From contig NZ_FOWV01000009.1 of NCBI RefSeq assembly GCF_900115545.1, positions 1-64,000 on the forward strand: a stretch of 64,000 bases of DNA, in the 5' to 3' direction. The stretch comes from Ralstonia sp. NFACC01 (lineage in GTDB: Bacteria; Pseudomonadota; Gammaproteobacteria; Burkholderiales; Burkholderiaceae). The notes below the pieces were generated by a model. That model saw only the letters and a program-made list of their open reading frames with translations. It was not told the DNA's origin and did not search any database. The translations under genes were made by a program, and so were the position numbers. Positions 26,872 through 35,106 of the stretch are shown here, piece by piece. The stretch's first letter is position 1, and the number at the start of each line of letters is the position of its first letter.

Positions 26872-27804
26872 TCAAGACACTGAAACCTCTGCGTAGCGCT
26901 GCTCGATCTCGGCGGCGCTACCCAGTTCGGTACCGGCATGGGGCAACGCTGCAGCAGCTGCGGCCATACCGTATCGAAATGCTTCCCGCATCTGCGCATT
27001 CCGATTAAGCGCCCACACCATTCCGCCCACGAAGCTGTCGCCCGCACCGATCGTACTGACGATTGACGTTGCGATGGCACCTGAGCGGACAACCTCTTCC
27101 TGTGTGACGAGCATCGCCCCGCCTGCGCCAAGGGTGAGCGCGATGGCATGCGCGTGCCCATTGCGGACAATCTCTTGAGCCGTCTGCATGCAATCCGCTT
27201 CCGTCTCCAACGCGCGCCCCGTCAGTTGTCGAAGCTCGTTCAGGCTGGGCTTGATCAGGTATGGTGCATGCGGCAACGCCGCGCGCAATGCCGGCCCCGA
27301 GGCATCCAGTACGACCCGGCAGCCATGAACCTTGGCTCTATCAATAACGCGTGCATAGAAATCTTCGGCGACCCCGAGCGGAAGGCTTCCGCTCAGCACG
27401 AGGTAGCGCGGCGCAGGTCGCAGCGCATCCAGGTAGTCCAGGCAGCGCTGCCATTCTGCTTCCGAGAGGACCGGCCCCGGCATTACGAACCGGAACTCAC
27501 GGTGGCTGCACAGTTCCGTCACGGAAAAGTTCTCGCGTGTCTCTCCTTCGATCCCGAGGGCGACGAACGGCAGGCCCTCTGCCGACAGGAGACGTCCCAA
27601 CCGCTCGGCCACCGGGCCGCCGGCAAGGTAAATGGCCAGGCACTCCCCGCCCAGACGATGAACAACGCGGGCGACGTTGATTCCACCGCCTCCAGGGTCA
27701 CAGCGCGCCGGGGTGCAGCGCATCTTGTGTGTGTCAGTCAAGCGCTCCACCGATGTGGCGATATCGATTGCGGGATTGACCGTAAGCGTGACGATTTCCG
27801 GCAT
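26872..27804 (-). CDS. pfkB: PfkB-family phosphofructokinase (310 aa)
   Basis: This is a ribokinase-fold sugar kinase of the 1-/6-phosphofructokinase type. It starts with LTVNPAIDI, has the GGGGINVARVVHRLGG substrate motif, and the C-terminal STIGAGDSFVGGMVWAL with the catalytic Asp. It would supply glycolysis under low oxygen. Ralstonia-type bacteria mostly lack a classical 6-phosphofructokinase, so a PfkB in a hypoxia island could open glycolytic ATP production. The start at 27804 has GAGG upstream. It is divergent from the phasin gene. Confidence 0.88.
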   Translation of the reverse strand: MPEIVTLTVNPAIDIATSVERLTDTHKMRCTPARCDPGGGGINVARVVHRLGGECLAIYLAGGPVAERLGRLLSAEGLPFVALGIEGETRENFSVTELCSHREFRFVMPGPVLSEAEWQRCLDYLDALRPAPRYLVLSGSLPLGVAEDFYARVIDRAKVHGCRVVLDASGPALRAALPHAPYLIKPSLNELRQLTGRALETEADCMQTAQEIVRNGHAHAIALTLGAGGAMLVTQEEVVRSGAIATSIVSTIGAGDSFVGGMVWALNRNAQMREAFRYGMAAAAAALPHAGTELGSAAEIEQRYAEVSVS

Positions 27805-27917
27805 TGCACACCTCAAGGGGCTACGGCAGGCAGCATGACAAGGTCTGCGCACCTGCCCGCATCGACATGCTCCTTTGCACCGATGAATCCATGCTAGCCA
27901 ACACCGCTCCGATGGCG

Positions 27918-27931
27918 TTGATCGGCATCAC
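27918..27931. promoter_or_regulatory. FNR-like box between pfkB and the phasin gene
   Basis: TTGAT-CGGC-ATCAC matches the FNR consensus at nine of ten positions. It lies 121 bases before pfkB (minus strand) and 174 bases before the phasin gene (plus strand), so it best fits pfkB. Confidence 0.5.
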
Positions 27932-28031
27932 GCCGAGCGCACCGCGTCGGGAACAACGCCTCTGGCTCAAGCAGCTAACCACCTCGGGAAACACGCCCCA
28001 TCAGAAGGGCGAGGCAAGCCAACCCGGAGAC

Positions 28032-28045
28032 TTGCGTCAGGTCAA
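28032..28045 (+). promoter_or_regulatory. FNR-like box before phasin gene 1
   Basis: TTGCG-TCAG-GTCAA reads TTGAC-CTGA-CGCAA on the other strand, with the CGCAA half seen at several island promoters. The centre is 60 bases before the phasin start at 28098. Confidence 0.4.
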
Positions 28046-28097
28046 CTCCGGCAATAACGAAGCGCCTACCCTGCAGTCATGTCAACCGGAGATCGTG

Positions 28098-28586
28098 ATG
28101 CCACAGCCTACTGATGCAGCCTGTAATCTCGCCTGCGCCACCATGCGCGATGCCAGCCGCGCAGCCGAGCTCTTCGTCGATAGTCAGCTTCAGCTGGCAC
28201 GCCTTCGCATCAAGATGGCGGAATCCGCGCTGGAGAATCTGTCCCAGCTGGAAGGTCAGTCGGACGCAGTCAAAGACTGGAGCGCACTGGCTTCTGCGCA
28301 GAGCGCCTACATGAAGCTCCAAGCCAACCAGAGTGCAAACGCAGTTCGCCAATGGGCCGACTTCCTCAATGACGCACAGCGCTCTTATATACGCCAGGCG
28401 ACGGAGTGGAACGATCAGTTCCAACATCGCCCCGGAACGGCCGCGCCTCCCGCACAACTGCTGATCGCGTCCCTCGACTCTTGGCAGACGTTGGTCAACA
28501 CCTTCAACGAGATAGCCGCGTCGGCTACGCAAGCCCGATCGCCGTCGCAACCACCAACGACATCCAAGAGCGCGCGCGGTGCGTGA
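28098..28586 (+). CDS. phasin-like PHB granule protein 1 (162 aa)
   Basis: This is an amphipathic helical protein of the phasin type, which coats polyhydroxybutyrate granules. The sequence is almost all helix (AAELFVDSQLQLARLRIKMA, then WADFLNDAQRSYIRQATEW) with a Ser/Pro/Ala-rich tail. It is the same length as the second copy at 40321 and clearly paralogous (shared N-terminus MxQPxDxACNLAC.AMRD). GGAG precedes the ATG at 28098; an upstream in-frame ATG at 27804 gives an unrelated N-terminus and is not used. PHB serves as carbon and reductant store under oxygen limitation. Confidence 0.8.
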   Translation: MPQPTDAACNLACATMRDASRAAELFVDSQLQLARLRIKMAESALENLSQLEGQSDAVKDWSALASAQSAYMKLQANQSANAVRQWADFLNDAQRSYIRQATEWNDQFQHRPGTAAPPAQLLIASLDSWQTLVNTFNEIAASATQARSPSQPPTTSKSARGA

Positions 28587-28660
28587 CGGCTGCCCTGGCA
28601 GATGGAAATGCGCGTGCAAAAAGCAACGCGCTACGCAGCGCGTCGATCAAAGAGAGCTGT

Positions 28661-28674
28661 TTGATTGCTGTCAA
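28661..28674 (+). promoter_or_regulatory. FNR-like box before the repeat-protein gene
   Basis: TTGAT-TGCT-GTCAA matches the FNR consensus at nine of ten positions. The centre is 120 bases before the start at 28787. Confidence 0.55.
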
Positions 28675-28786
28675 CGAGGGGCTCTGGCAGCCACCTATTC
28701 TTGAAAGAGTCATCGGGCAAGCACGTGATGGATGGAAACGGTCCGTGATCCAGCGGTTGCACTTGATTTGTTTGCAGGAGCACAAA

Positions 28787-29254
28787 ATGCACAGAAAACT
28801 CATGATGACTCTGCTCGTCGTGGCGGCAGCTTCCACGTCGGCGTACGCACAAAGTAAGTCCGACACAGCACCGAACGGCGACGGCCAAAGAGCCGGCAAA
28901 GTGAATCCCTACACGGAGGGCGCCAAGCAGGCCAAGCCCGATCCGTACACAGAGGGATCGAGACGCGGCAAGTTCGATCCATACACAGAAGGCGCAAAGG
29001 GCAAGCGCGACACCTATACGGATGGCGCCAAACAAGCCAAGCGCGATCCGTACACAGAAGGATCAAGACGCGGCAAGTTTGACCCGTACACGGAAGGTGC
29101 GAAAGGCAAGCGCGACACCTATACGGATGGCGCCAGACAAGCCAAACGCGATCCGTACACAGAAGGGTCGAGGAGTGGCAAGTTCGATCCGTACACGGAA
29201 GGTGCGAAGGGTAAGCGCGACACCTATACGGATGGCGGCAACCAGACGAAGTAG
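28787..29254 (+). CDS. exported tandem-repeat protein with D-x-Y-T-[ED]-G units (155 aa)
   Basis: A signal peptide (MHRKLMMTLLVVAAASTSAYAQ) is followed almost entirely by ten repeats of 11-12 residues with the core D-[PT]-Y-T-[ED]-G, arranged as a 35-residue higher-order unit. Each such unit holds DPYTEGSRRGKF, DPYTEGAKGKR and DTYTDGAKQAKR. There is no Cys and the protein is very rich in Lys, Arg, Asp, Tyr and Gly. It should be periplasmic or secreted, soluble and probably disordered or a repeat fibre. No function is known to me. AGGAG precedes the ATG at 28787. Confidence 0.8.
   Translation: MHRKLMMTLLVVAAASTSAYAQSKSDTAPNGDGQRAGKVNPYTEGAKQAKPDPYTEGSRRGKFDPYTEGAKGKRDTYTDGAKQAKRDPYTEGSRRGKFDPYTEGAKGKRDTYTDGARQAKRDPYTEGSRSGKFDPYTEGAKGKRDTYTDGGNQTK
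28889..29246 (+). repeat. 105-bp tandem repeat inside the exported repeat protein
   Basis: The coding DNA repeats with a period of 105 bp (for example gatccgtacacaga at about 28938 and again at about 29045), giving about three full higher-order units made of shorter 33-36 bp sub-units. The copies differ mainly at third codon positions, which indicates selection on the protein sequence and not a recent DNA expansion. Confidence 0.75.
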
Positions 29255-29309
29255 CAGCACCTGGCTTGGCCTTGTCGGACTCCGTCTGGGCGCGTAGCGG
29301 CCGTCGTCC

Positions 29310-31712
29310 TCAATACAGCAGATAGGCGGCCCGCTCGGAAAGAAAGACATCGGTCTGCGCGATGACGGTGTGCTCGATCGCGTCCAGCGACACACCATCC
29401 CGCAGCATTGCCCAGACCGTCTCTGACCCAACGGAGGTACGGATCGCCTCCAGCTTGAAATGCTCCGGATAGCGCACCGACAGTACCCGGGCCAGTGCCA
29501 AACCGATGCGGCCCGGGCGCGTGAGCGCAGACGTCCGGTGGATCGCCACACCCGAGCACGAGCGGCCATGGTATGGCCCCTCCGCGGGAACAAAATGGAC
29601 GGGCGTATAGGTGGCACCGGTATCCAGCGCATTGAGTTCTCGCGCGACCGCTGCACCGTCCATCCACGGTGCCCCCACCATGCCGAAGGGCGCCGACGTG
29701 CCCCTACCCACGCTGACACTTGCGCCCTCGATCAGCCCCACATCCGGATATCGCTCCAAGGCAGCGAAGTCACGCAGGTTTGGCGATGGCGGAACCCAAC
29801 CCAGCCCGGTATTGGCAAAGCGCATTGCGCGGTCGTACTGCTCCATGGCTACGACATGCAGTGCTGCGCCGATGTGCAGCTGGTCGTTCAGCAACCTGGC
29901 AAGCTCGCCGATCGTCATGCCGTGCACAAGCGGCAGAGACACGTAGTTCGTCAATGAGCGGTTTGCCGTATCGGATACCGGCCCACCAACGAGATCACCG
30001 CCCATCGGGTTGGGACGGTCCAGCACAAGCACCGGGATGTGGGCCTTCGCTGCCGCTTCGAGCGTCGCCCCCAGGGTGGCAAGGTAGGTAAAGAACCGTA
30101 CGCCAGCGTCCTGGATGTCAAACACCAGGACGTCGATATCGGTCAGCGCGCTGCGTGGTATGTCCTTGCTGTTGCCGTAGAGGCTATGGACGACCACGTT
30201 GGAGCGTACGTCAATGGTGTCACCAAAGCGCGCATCGAGATCGGTGCCAATGCCATGCTCTGGCGCAAAGATGGCGCTCAACCGCACACCGGGTGCCTGA
30301 TTGAGTACATCAATGGTGCGCCGTCCCTGGGCGTCGAAGCCACTGTGATTCGTGACCAAGCCGACCCGCTTTCCGGCAAGCGGTGCGAAGCCGCTGGCCT
30401 CCAACACGTCGATACCGGATCGTACGGGACCGACCGCCATGGGTAAGCGGCTTCCGGCACTGATCACCGCATCGGCCATGGTCGGGGCGCGCGCCGCGAT
30501 CTGTTCACCGGAGAGCAACGGCGCAGTGCTCGATACCAGGTTCAGCGCAGCCTCACGCAACGGCATGGCGTTACCCCGCTCGGCCGGATACAGCCGGCTT
30601 GTAAGCACAATCACGAATCGTCGCGTGACCAAGTCGATCCATAAGCCGGTTCCGGTATAGCCCAGGTGCTGAAGAAGTCCGGCACGCGGTGCGCGATAGC
30701 GGTTGGGGATCAACGGCGCCTGGACTTCCCATCCCAGCGTGCGCGTCGCCTCCACTGCTGTCGAACCGTCCGGCGTCAACAGCTGGGCGACGCTGGCCGG
30801 TTGCAAGATACGGCGATCCCCCAAGCGGCCCCCATCAAGGAGCATCCTGGCGAACCTGGCGAGATTATCTGCCGTGGAGAACAGGCCCGCGTTGCCGGAG
30901 ACACCCCCCAGTGCCGCGGCCGTCGGATCATGCACTTTGCCGCGAAGCCATCGTCCGTTGCGAATGATGGTTGGCGCGATGCGGGGAATCGCCTTATGGC
31001 TCGGCCGGAACGCCGTGTCGCGCATGCCAAGCGGTTGGAAAATGTTCTGCGCACACCATGCGTCAAGCCCGATCCCACTGACACGATGGACGACCTCACC
31101 CAAGGCGACATAGTTGAGATCGCTGTAGATGACACGATGCCCGGGCGCCGCAATCGGCGGCATGACCCCGATGGCGTGAAGCACCGTGGCGGGGCCCCGG
31201 AGTTCCGATTGGGCGGCCAGGCCTGGAGGCAGCCCCGAAGTGTGAGTAAGCAACTGCCGGATTGTGATGTGCGCCTTCCCTCCGTCTGCGAAGGGAGGCC
31301 AGTAACGGCTGGCCGGCGCGTCCAACTCCAAACGTCCGCGCTCGGCCAACTGCAGTACCGCCGTGGCCGTGGCCACTGCTTTGGTAAGGGATGCCAGATC
31401 GAAGATCGTGTCTTCCGTCATCGGCTCAGCGGCAGGTCCGTTGGATCGCTGACCCAACGCGACGCGTTCGCGCACCCCGCTGGCATCACCGATCGCTACG
31501 ACCGCCCCGGCCACATTACCGTCGGCAATCTGCGCGGCTACTACGGCTTCCAGATCGTGCATGGGCACAGGCGCACCCAGTGGCCCAAGCTCGTTGGTGA
31601 CGGGGGCGGCCCGCCCGCTTTGCATGCAGGCCAACAGCACCGCACCCAATATCGCGACTATCGCGGCAAATCGGCTCGATCGTACCGATTGCGCGCGTTC
31701 CATAGCATCCAC
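29310..31712 (-). CDS. serine hydrolase fused to NamZ/DUF1343 muramidase domain (800 aa)
   Basis: This is an exported two-domain cell-wall enzyme. After a signal segment (AAIVAILGAVLLACM), residues 50-410 form a beta-lactamase/penicillin-binding-like domain with SLTK (Ser108, Lys111) and a YSD tyrosine motif. Residues 435-800 match DUF1343/NamZ, an exo-beta-N-acetylmuramidase fold, with VGLVTNHSG and the acidic FAPEHG motif. The fusion could remove two kinds of bond from peptidoglycan fragments during recycling or turnover. It is the last gene of the rhomboid/deacetylase/glycosidase operon and overlaps its neighbour by 55 bases; ATG at 31703 is an alternative start. Confidence 0.85.
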   Translation of the reverse strand: MDAMERAQSVRSSRFAAIVAILGAVLLACMQSGRAAPVTNELGPLGAPVPMHDLEAVVAAQIADGNVAGAVVAIGDASGVRERVALGQRSNGPAAEPMTEDTIFDLASLTKAVATATAVLQLAERGRLELDAPASRYWPPFADGGKAHITIRQLLTHTSGLPPGLAAQSELRGPATVLHAIGVMPPIAAPGHRVIYSDLNYVALGEVVHRVSGIGLDAWCAQNIFQPLGMRDTAFRPSHKAIPRIAPTIIRNGRWLRGKVHDPTAAALGGVSGNAGLFSTADNLARFARMLLDGGRLGDRRILQPASVAQLLTPDGSTAVEATRTLGWEVQAPLIPNRYRAPRAGLLQHLGYTGTGLWIDLVTRRFVIVLTSRLYPAERGNAMPLREAALNLVSSTAPLLSGEQIAARAPTMADAVISAGSRLPMAVGPVRSGIDVLEASGFAPLAGKRVGLVTNHSGFDAQGRRTIDVLNQAPGVRLSAIFAPEHGIGTDLDARFGDTIDVRSNVVVHSLYGNSKDIPRSALTDIDVLVFDIQDAGVRFFTYLATLGATLEAAAKAHIPVLVLDRPNPMGGDLVGGPVSDTANRSLTNYVSLPLVHGMTIGELARLLNDQLHIGAALHVVAMEQYDRAMRFANTGLGWVPPSPNLRDFAALERYPDVGLIEGASVSVGRGTSAPFGMVGAPWMDGAAVARELNALDTGATYTPVHFVPAEGPYHGRSCSGVAIHRTSALTRPGRIGLALARVLSVRYPEHFKLEAIRTSVGSETVWAMLRDGVSLDAIEHTVIAQTDVFLSERAAYLLY

Positions 31713-32920
31713 CCGTTGGTTCCCTCCGCATCGGCAGCATCGACTTGGGCGCGAATCATCTCCGCATTGAACTCACGATGATCAAAGGCATAGTCCCGGA
31801 ACGCCTGCAGCCATGGCCGGAACCTCGCCCCCGGAAAACCTGTGCGCCGCTTCGCTTCGGCCAGGGAGTGCGAGACGATCTCGCCGGGCTTCTCGGTGGG
31901 TTTTCTGACGCCCGGCAAGCCCCATGTGAAACCTGATGGATAGAGCATGGGCGAAATGTAGTCGACCACAGCGCCCAGTGTGTTGATCTGTTGGCCGATC
32001 GCCGTGTCGTCGGTGTTCCAGCACACGTAGCCGAAAATATCCGCCGCCAAGTAAATGTTGTATGGCCGCAGCCGCTCTCTCGCCTGCGCAAGAAAACCTG
32101 TCACGGCCGCAACCCGGTGTGCTTGCGTGTTGGCCTGATGGAACTGCAAGCCGTTGGCGTCCGGAAAACGCAGGTAGTCGAACTGGATTTCGTCGAATCC
32201 GAGTCTTGCCGCCTCTTCCGCCACGTCAAGCGTATTGGCCCAGGCGGCTTCGATACTTGGGTCGATCCATTGTTGATCTTCGCGATCGCGCCAGACCTCG
32301 CCATCGCGATCTCGCACGGCCCATTCCGGGTGCGCCAATGCCAGGCGGTCGTCCTTGAAGACGACAATGCGCGCAATCAGATACAGGCCACGTAGACGAA
32401 GTTGACGAATCAGGGCGGCAAACTGCTCGGTGCGGGCCGCACCGTTCTTCTGTACGGGCGCCACGCCCACTTCTGAACGGGCCGCACTCGGGTAAGGTGT
32501 GTCGCCGCGGTCGCCCTTCATGTCGATGACCAGCGCATTGATGGCCGTCTCGCCCTGTAGTGCAACGGCCGCATCACGCAAGGATCGATTGGATACGCCC
32601 TGTACCGACAGATAGACCGCCCGGGGCTTGATCTGCTTGAGCGCTATCTCAGTGGCGGGCTGTGCGCCGCCAAGCACCAGCTCGGCACGACCATAGCCGG
32701 GGGCGCGGATGCTGACCGTCTTGCGTGCATCCACTGCCGTGTCCGGAATGGCGACCAGGCCAGCAGCATCGGTCGTTCCGCTCTCGCCCTGAACGAATGT
32801 GATTGCGCCTTCCACGGGCAGATGGGTCTGTGCGTCGACCACGCGAAGCTCGGCGGCGCCGGCAACCTGCGCGCAAGAGAGCCACGCCGCTGCAAGCCAG
32901 AGGCGCAGACGGCTAGTCAT
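31658..32920 (-). CDS. exported putative glycoside hydrolase, DUF4015 type (420 aa)
   Basis: A signal peptide (LRLWLAAAWLSCAQVAGAA) leads into a carboxypeptidase-regulatory-like beta domain (residues 25-100) and then a TIM-barrel-like domain of the DUF4015 putative glycosidase family. Visible marks are VIDMKGDRGDTPY, IARIVVFKD, QFDYLRFP (probable acid pair) and SPMLYPSGF. It should act on a cell-envelope or exopolysaccharide sugar chain; the substrate is unknown. It overlaps both the deacetylase and the NamZ-fusion genes, so the three are coupled. Confidence 0.8.
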   Translation of the reverse strand: MTSRLRLWLAAAWLSCAQVAGAAELRVVDAQTHLPVEGAITFVQGESGTTDAAGLVAIPDTAVDARKTVSIRAPGYGRAELVLGGAQPATEIALKQIKPRAVYLSVQGVSNRSLRDAAVALQGETAINALVIDMKGDRGDTPYPSAARSEVGVAPVQKNGAARTEQFAALIRQLRLRGLYLIARIVVFKDDRLALAHPEWAVRDRDGEVWRDREDQQWIDPSIEAAWANTLDVAEEAARLGFDEIQFDYLRFPDANGLQFHQANTQAHRVAAVTGFLAQARERLRPYNIYLAADIFGYVCWNTDDTAIGQQINTLGAVVDYISPMLYPSGFTWGLPGVRKPTEKPGEIVSHSLAEAKRRTGFPGARFRPWLQAFRDYAFDHREFNAEMIRAQVDAADAEGTNGWMLWNARNRYDRADLPR

Positions 32921-33701
32921 GGTTGCCCCCGGTTGCATTGAGAATGTTCGTCATGCATTGCGCGCCACAACCATCGGTGATCAGGTATCGGGGCAGTGCC
33001 AGGGCGGGTTGAGACACTCGCAGTGGTTGCGCGTCCAGCGTGAAGGCGGCGGTGTAGCCCTCCTCCTGCGCGATGCGTTCCAGTTCAGGATCGTGGATGC
33101 CAAAAGGCCACGCCAGAAAATGCACCGGGACACCAATCTCTGTTTCGATGCGCACCTTTGCGCGGCGCAACTGATCATGGGCGAACTTGACGAAATCATC
33201 GGCGCTACGGTGCATTCGTTCCACGCGGAAGTTCGGATGCCAGTAAGTATGAGACTGCACGTCAAACTGGCCGGTGCGGGCCAACTCTTGTAACTGGAGC
33301 CAAGTCATCGCGTATGCGGCATTTGAGATGGCAGACGGGTACACAAATAGCGTCACAGGAATGCTCCGGCCGCGCAGCGCGGGCCACAACGTCTCGTACA
33401 CGGACCGATGGCCGTCATCCACGGTAATGGCGACAGCCTTCGCCGGCAGCGCATCTTGCTTGCCTTCGTGCCAGCGCAGGATGTCCGCGAGCGGAACGAT
33501 GCGATAACCGGCCGCCTCGATCGCACGCAGATGCGCTTCGAATGTCGGCATCCGAACCGTCATGCTGCTATCCACCGTCGATGCAAAGCGGTGATAGACG
33601 AGCACCACTACACTCGGCTGCACGGTGGGCATATCTGCGTTGGCGCTTGGGTACGCAATCATCAGAAGCGCGCAACACAACGAGAAGACCCAGGTTTTCA
33701 T
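32913..33701 (-). CDS. exported polysaccharide deacetylase (262 aa)
   Basis: This NodB-fold enzyme removes acetyl groups from N-acetylated sugars in the envelope. It has a signal peptide (WVFSLCCALLMIAYPSANA), TVDDGH (metal-binding Asp pair), SHTYWHPNF (the metal His pair) and a WPFG segment, in the order seen in PgaB-type deacetylases. It precedes the DUF4015 glycosidase with an 8-base overlap. A deacetylase plus a glycosidase of this kind recalls the two halves of PgaB, which process poly-N-acetylglucosamine, so a biofilm or wall-polymer role is possible. Confidence 0.87.
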   Translation of the reverse strand: MKTWVFSLCCALLMIAYPSANADMPTVQPSVVVLVYHRFASTVDSSMTVRMPTFEAHLRAIEAAGYRIVPLADILRWHEGKQDALPAKAVAITVDDGHRSVYETLWPALRGRSIPVTLFVYPSAISNAAYAMTWLQLQELARTGQFDVQSHTYWHPNFRVERMHRSADDFVKFAHDQLRRAKVRIETEIGVPVHFLAWPFGIHDPELERIAQEEGYTAAFTLDAQPLRVSQPALALPRYLITDGCGAQCMTNILNATGGNHD

Positions 33702-33754
33702 CAGCCGCAGCTCCGAAGGAGGATGGATGGCATGTCTCGCCTAACCCGCACAGC

Positions 33755-34348
33755 CTACGACTCGCGTGGTGTGCCGCGCAGCCAATGCCAAAGCAGCACC
33801 CCGCTGCCTGCCATGCCGCCCAGATGGGCAAAGTGCGCGACATCGACTTCGGTTCCGCTCACGCCGAGTGTCAGTTCCACGATCGCATAGAGCGTCGCAA
33901 ACACCCACGCAGGCATCGGGATGGGTGGGATCAACGGCACGATCATGCGATTGGGAAACAGGACGGCATAAGCGAGAAGCAATCCGAACACGCCCCCGGA
34001 AGCGCCAATGACCGGCCCCGCCGAAAAAACGCTCAAGACCGTAAAAGCGATTTGCGCGAACGCCGCACTCAAGATGCTGGATAGATAAAGCAGCCAAGTC
34101 CGAGGCGCTCCCACGGCGCGTTCCACGTCGCGCCCGAACATGTAGAGGCCAAACATGTTGAGCGCCAGATGCGCTCCATTTGCGTGTAGGAAGGCGTATG
34201 TCAGCGGTTGCCACGGCATGAATCCGCTCCGCATGCCCTCTCCTGATATGCCGAGCGGCCAGAGCGCAAAGGCACGCAGCAACGCGTCTCCCGCAATGAG
34301 CTCTGCACCGAACACGGCCACGTTGATGAAGATGAGCAGCTTGATCAT
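33755..34348 (-). CDS. rhomboid-family intramembrane serine protease (197 aa)
   Basis: This six-helix membrane protease cuts transmembrane segments of other proteins. The catalytic dyad is visible: Ser117 in GASGG and His175 in AHFAHLGG. Asn64 in HLALN is the oxyanion-hole residue. Length and order are normal for a minimal bacterial rhomboid. GGGGTG precedes the ATG at 34348. It is the first gene of an envelope operon and two FNR-like boxes lie upstream, so cutting of an envelope protein may be tied to low oxygen. Confidence 0.88.
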   Translation of the reverse strand: MIKLLIFINVAVFGAELIAGDALLRAFALWPLGISGEGMRSGFMPWQPLTYAFLHANGAHLALNMFGLYMFGRDVERAVGAPRTWLLYLSSILSAAFAQIAFTVLSVFSAGPVIGASGGVFGLLLAYAVLFPNRMIVPLIPPIPMPAWVFATLYAIVELTLGVSGTEVDVAHFAHLGGMAGSGVLLWHWLRGTPRES

Positions 34349-34398
34349 GAAAGCACCCCTGATCTCTGCCCACGATACGGCGGCGCGCGTGGGCCAGC

Positions 34399-34412
34399 TT
34401 GATCTCGCGCAA
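34399..34412 (-). promoter_or_regulatory. FNR-like box before the rhomboid operon (proximal)
   Basis: TTGAT-CTCG-CGCAA: perfect first half and the recurring CGCAA variant half. The centre is 57 bases before the rhomboid start at 34348. Confidence 0.5.
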
Positions 34413-34457
34413 GCCGGTCCGACGGCGTGTCGTGGTTCCGCAAAGTCACAGGTTCCC

Positions 34458-34471
34458 TTGATGTGGCGCAA
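34458..34471 (-). promoter_or_regulatory. FNR-like box before the rhomboid operon (distal)
   Basis: TTGAT-GTGG-CGCAA, 59 bases upstream of the proximal box and of the same variant type. Two boxes in tandem suggest cooperative or dual control. Confidence 0.45.
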
Positions 34472-34576
34472 GGCCACGACACGGCCAGATGAAACGATGG
34501 ACCCGCGTGCACGCAAGAGGATGCCTCGTGCCATTGGACGCTTCCTATCGGTCCCCCGTGGGCCAGGCCATCGCGC

Positions 34577-34759
34577 CAATCTTTCCCAAAGCAGGCCCGT
34601 GCGCTGCAGCACGAACTGTTCACCGCATCCTTGGATGAGCTGGCTCGTGTTGCGGCGGCACGCCGTATAAGCGAACTGCAGTTGCTCGCCCCCTCAACGG
34701 CATGGCGCGCGATCGCCGTTATGGTTTGGCAATCACCAAGCCCTGTGCCGATGCATTGA
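34577..34759 (+). pseudogene. start-less protein-like frame, possible relic
   Basis: The frame reads through QHELFTASLDELARVAAARR and ends at a TGA at 34757-34759. It has a helical, charged composition unlike chance frames in this GC-rich DNA, but there is no usable start. The plus-strand frame just upstream (ATG at 34494) might once have joined it by a one-base shift. No family is recognised. Confidence 0.2.
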
Positions 34760-35018
34760 TGCATTACCTGCTGGCAAGCGGCCTAGTCGACCAACCCGTC
34801 GTTTCCGGCAAGCTACCGGCGAGGACGCGACACCGTGGGAAACCTTGGTCTGCTCATCACAGGAAGAAAACGCGCCCAGATCATTGAGCATCTCGTGCAC
34901 TACAACGACGTCGCCACTCGAATATCTGCTGCGGCGGACGATGTGAGAACCGAACTGGCGCATCATCTGAGGTCGTCTGTATGTGCACCGCAACAAATCG
35001 CCTGCCGTGCCAATTGGC

Positions 35019-35032
35019 TTGATCCGTATCAA
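35019..35032 (+). promoter_or_regulatory. perfect FNR box before the HPF-like gene
   Basis: TTGAT-CCGT-ATCAA matches all ten consensus positions. The centre is 82 bases before the start at 35107. A class II position predicts a transcript start near 35067, with AAGAAT (35054-35059) at a suitable place for a -10. Confidence 0.75.
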
Positions 35033-35106
35033 GGTGCCGGAAATCGTGCGATCAAGAATGAACGCATCGGTGTCAACACCGGCAACCCAACAACCGGAGC
35101 CTGACC

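Larger units (their letters stand above)
34349..35106. other. long divergent control region with FNR-like boxes and a coding relic
   Basis: These 758 bases lie between the rhomboid gene (minus) and the HPF-like gene (plus). They hold three FNR-type boxes (34399, 34458, 35019). One open plus-strand frame (about 34577-34759) looks protein-like (ELFTASLDELARVAAARRISELQ) but has no start codon or ribosome site. It may be a decayed small gene or one with a frameshift near 34575. The frame at 34835-35104 is not convincing. Confidence 0.45.

Noticed and set aside
28889-29246. CRISPR-like array
   Set aside because: The repeats are in frame inside a protein with a signal peptide, with no unique spacers between them.
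34835-35104. 89-codon open frame before the HPF-like gene
   Set aside because: No ribosome site or recognised domain, and it contains the perfect FNR box that serves the next gene.
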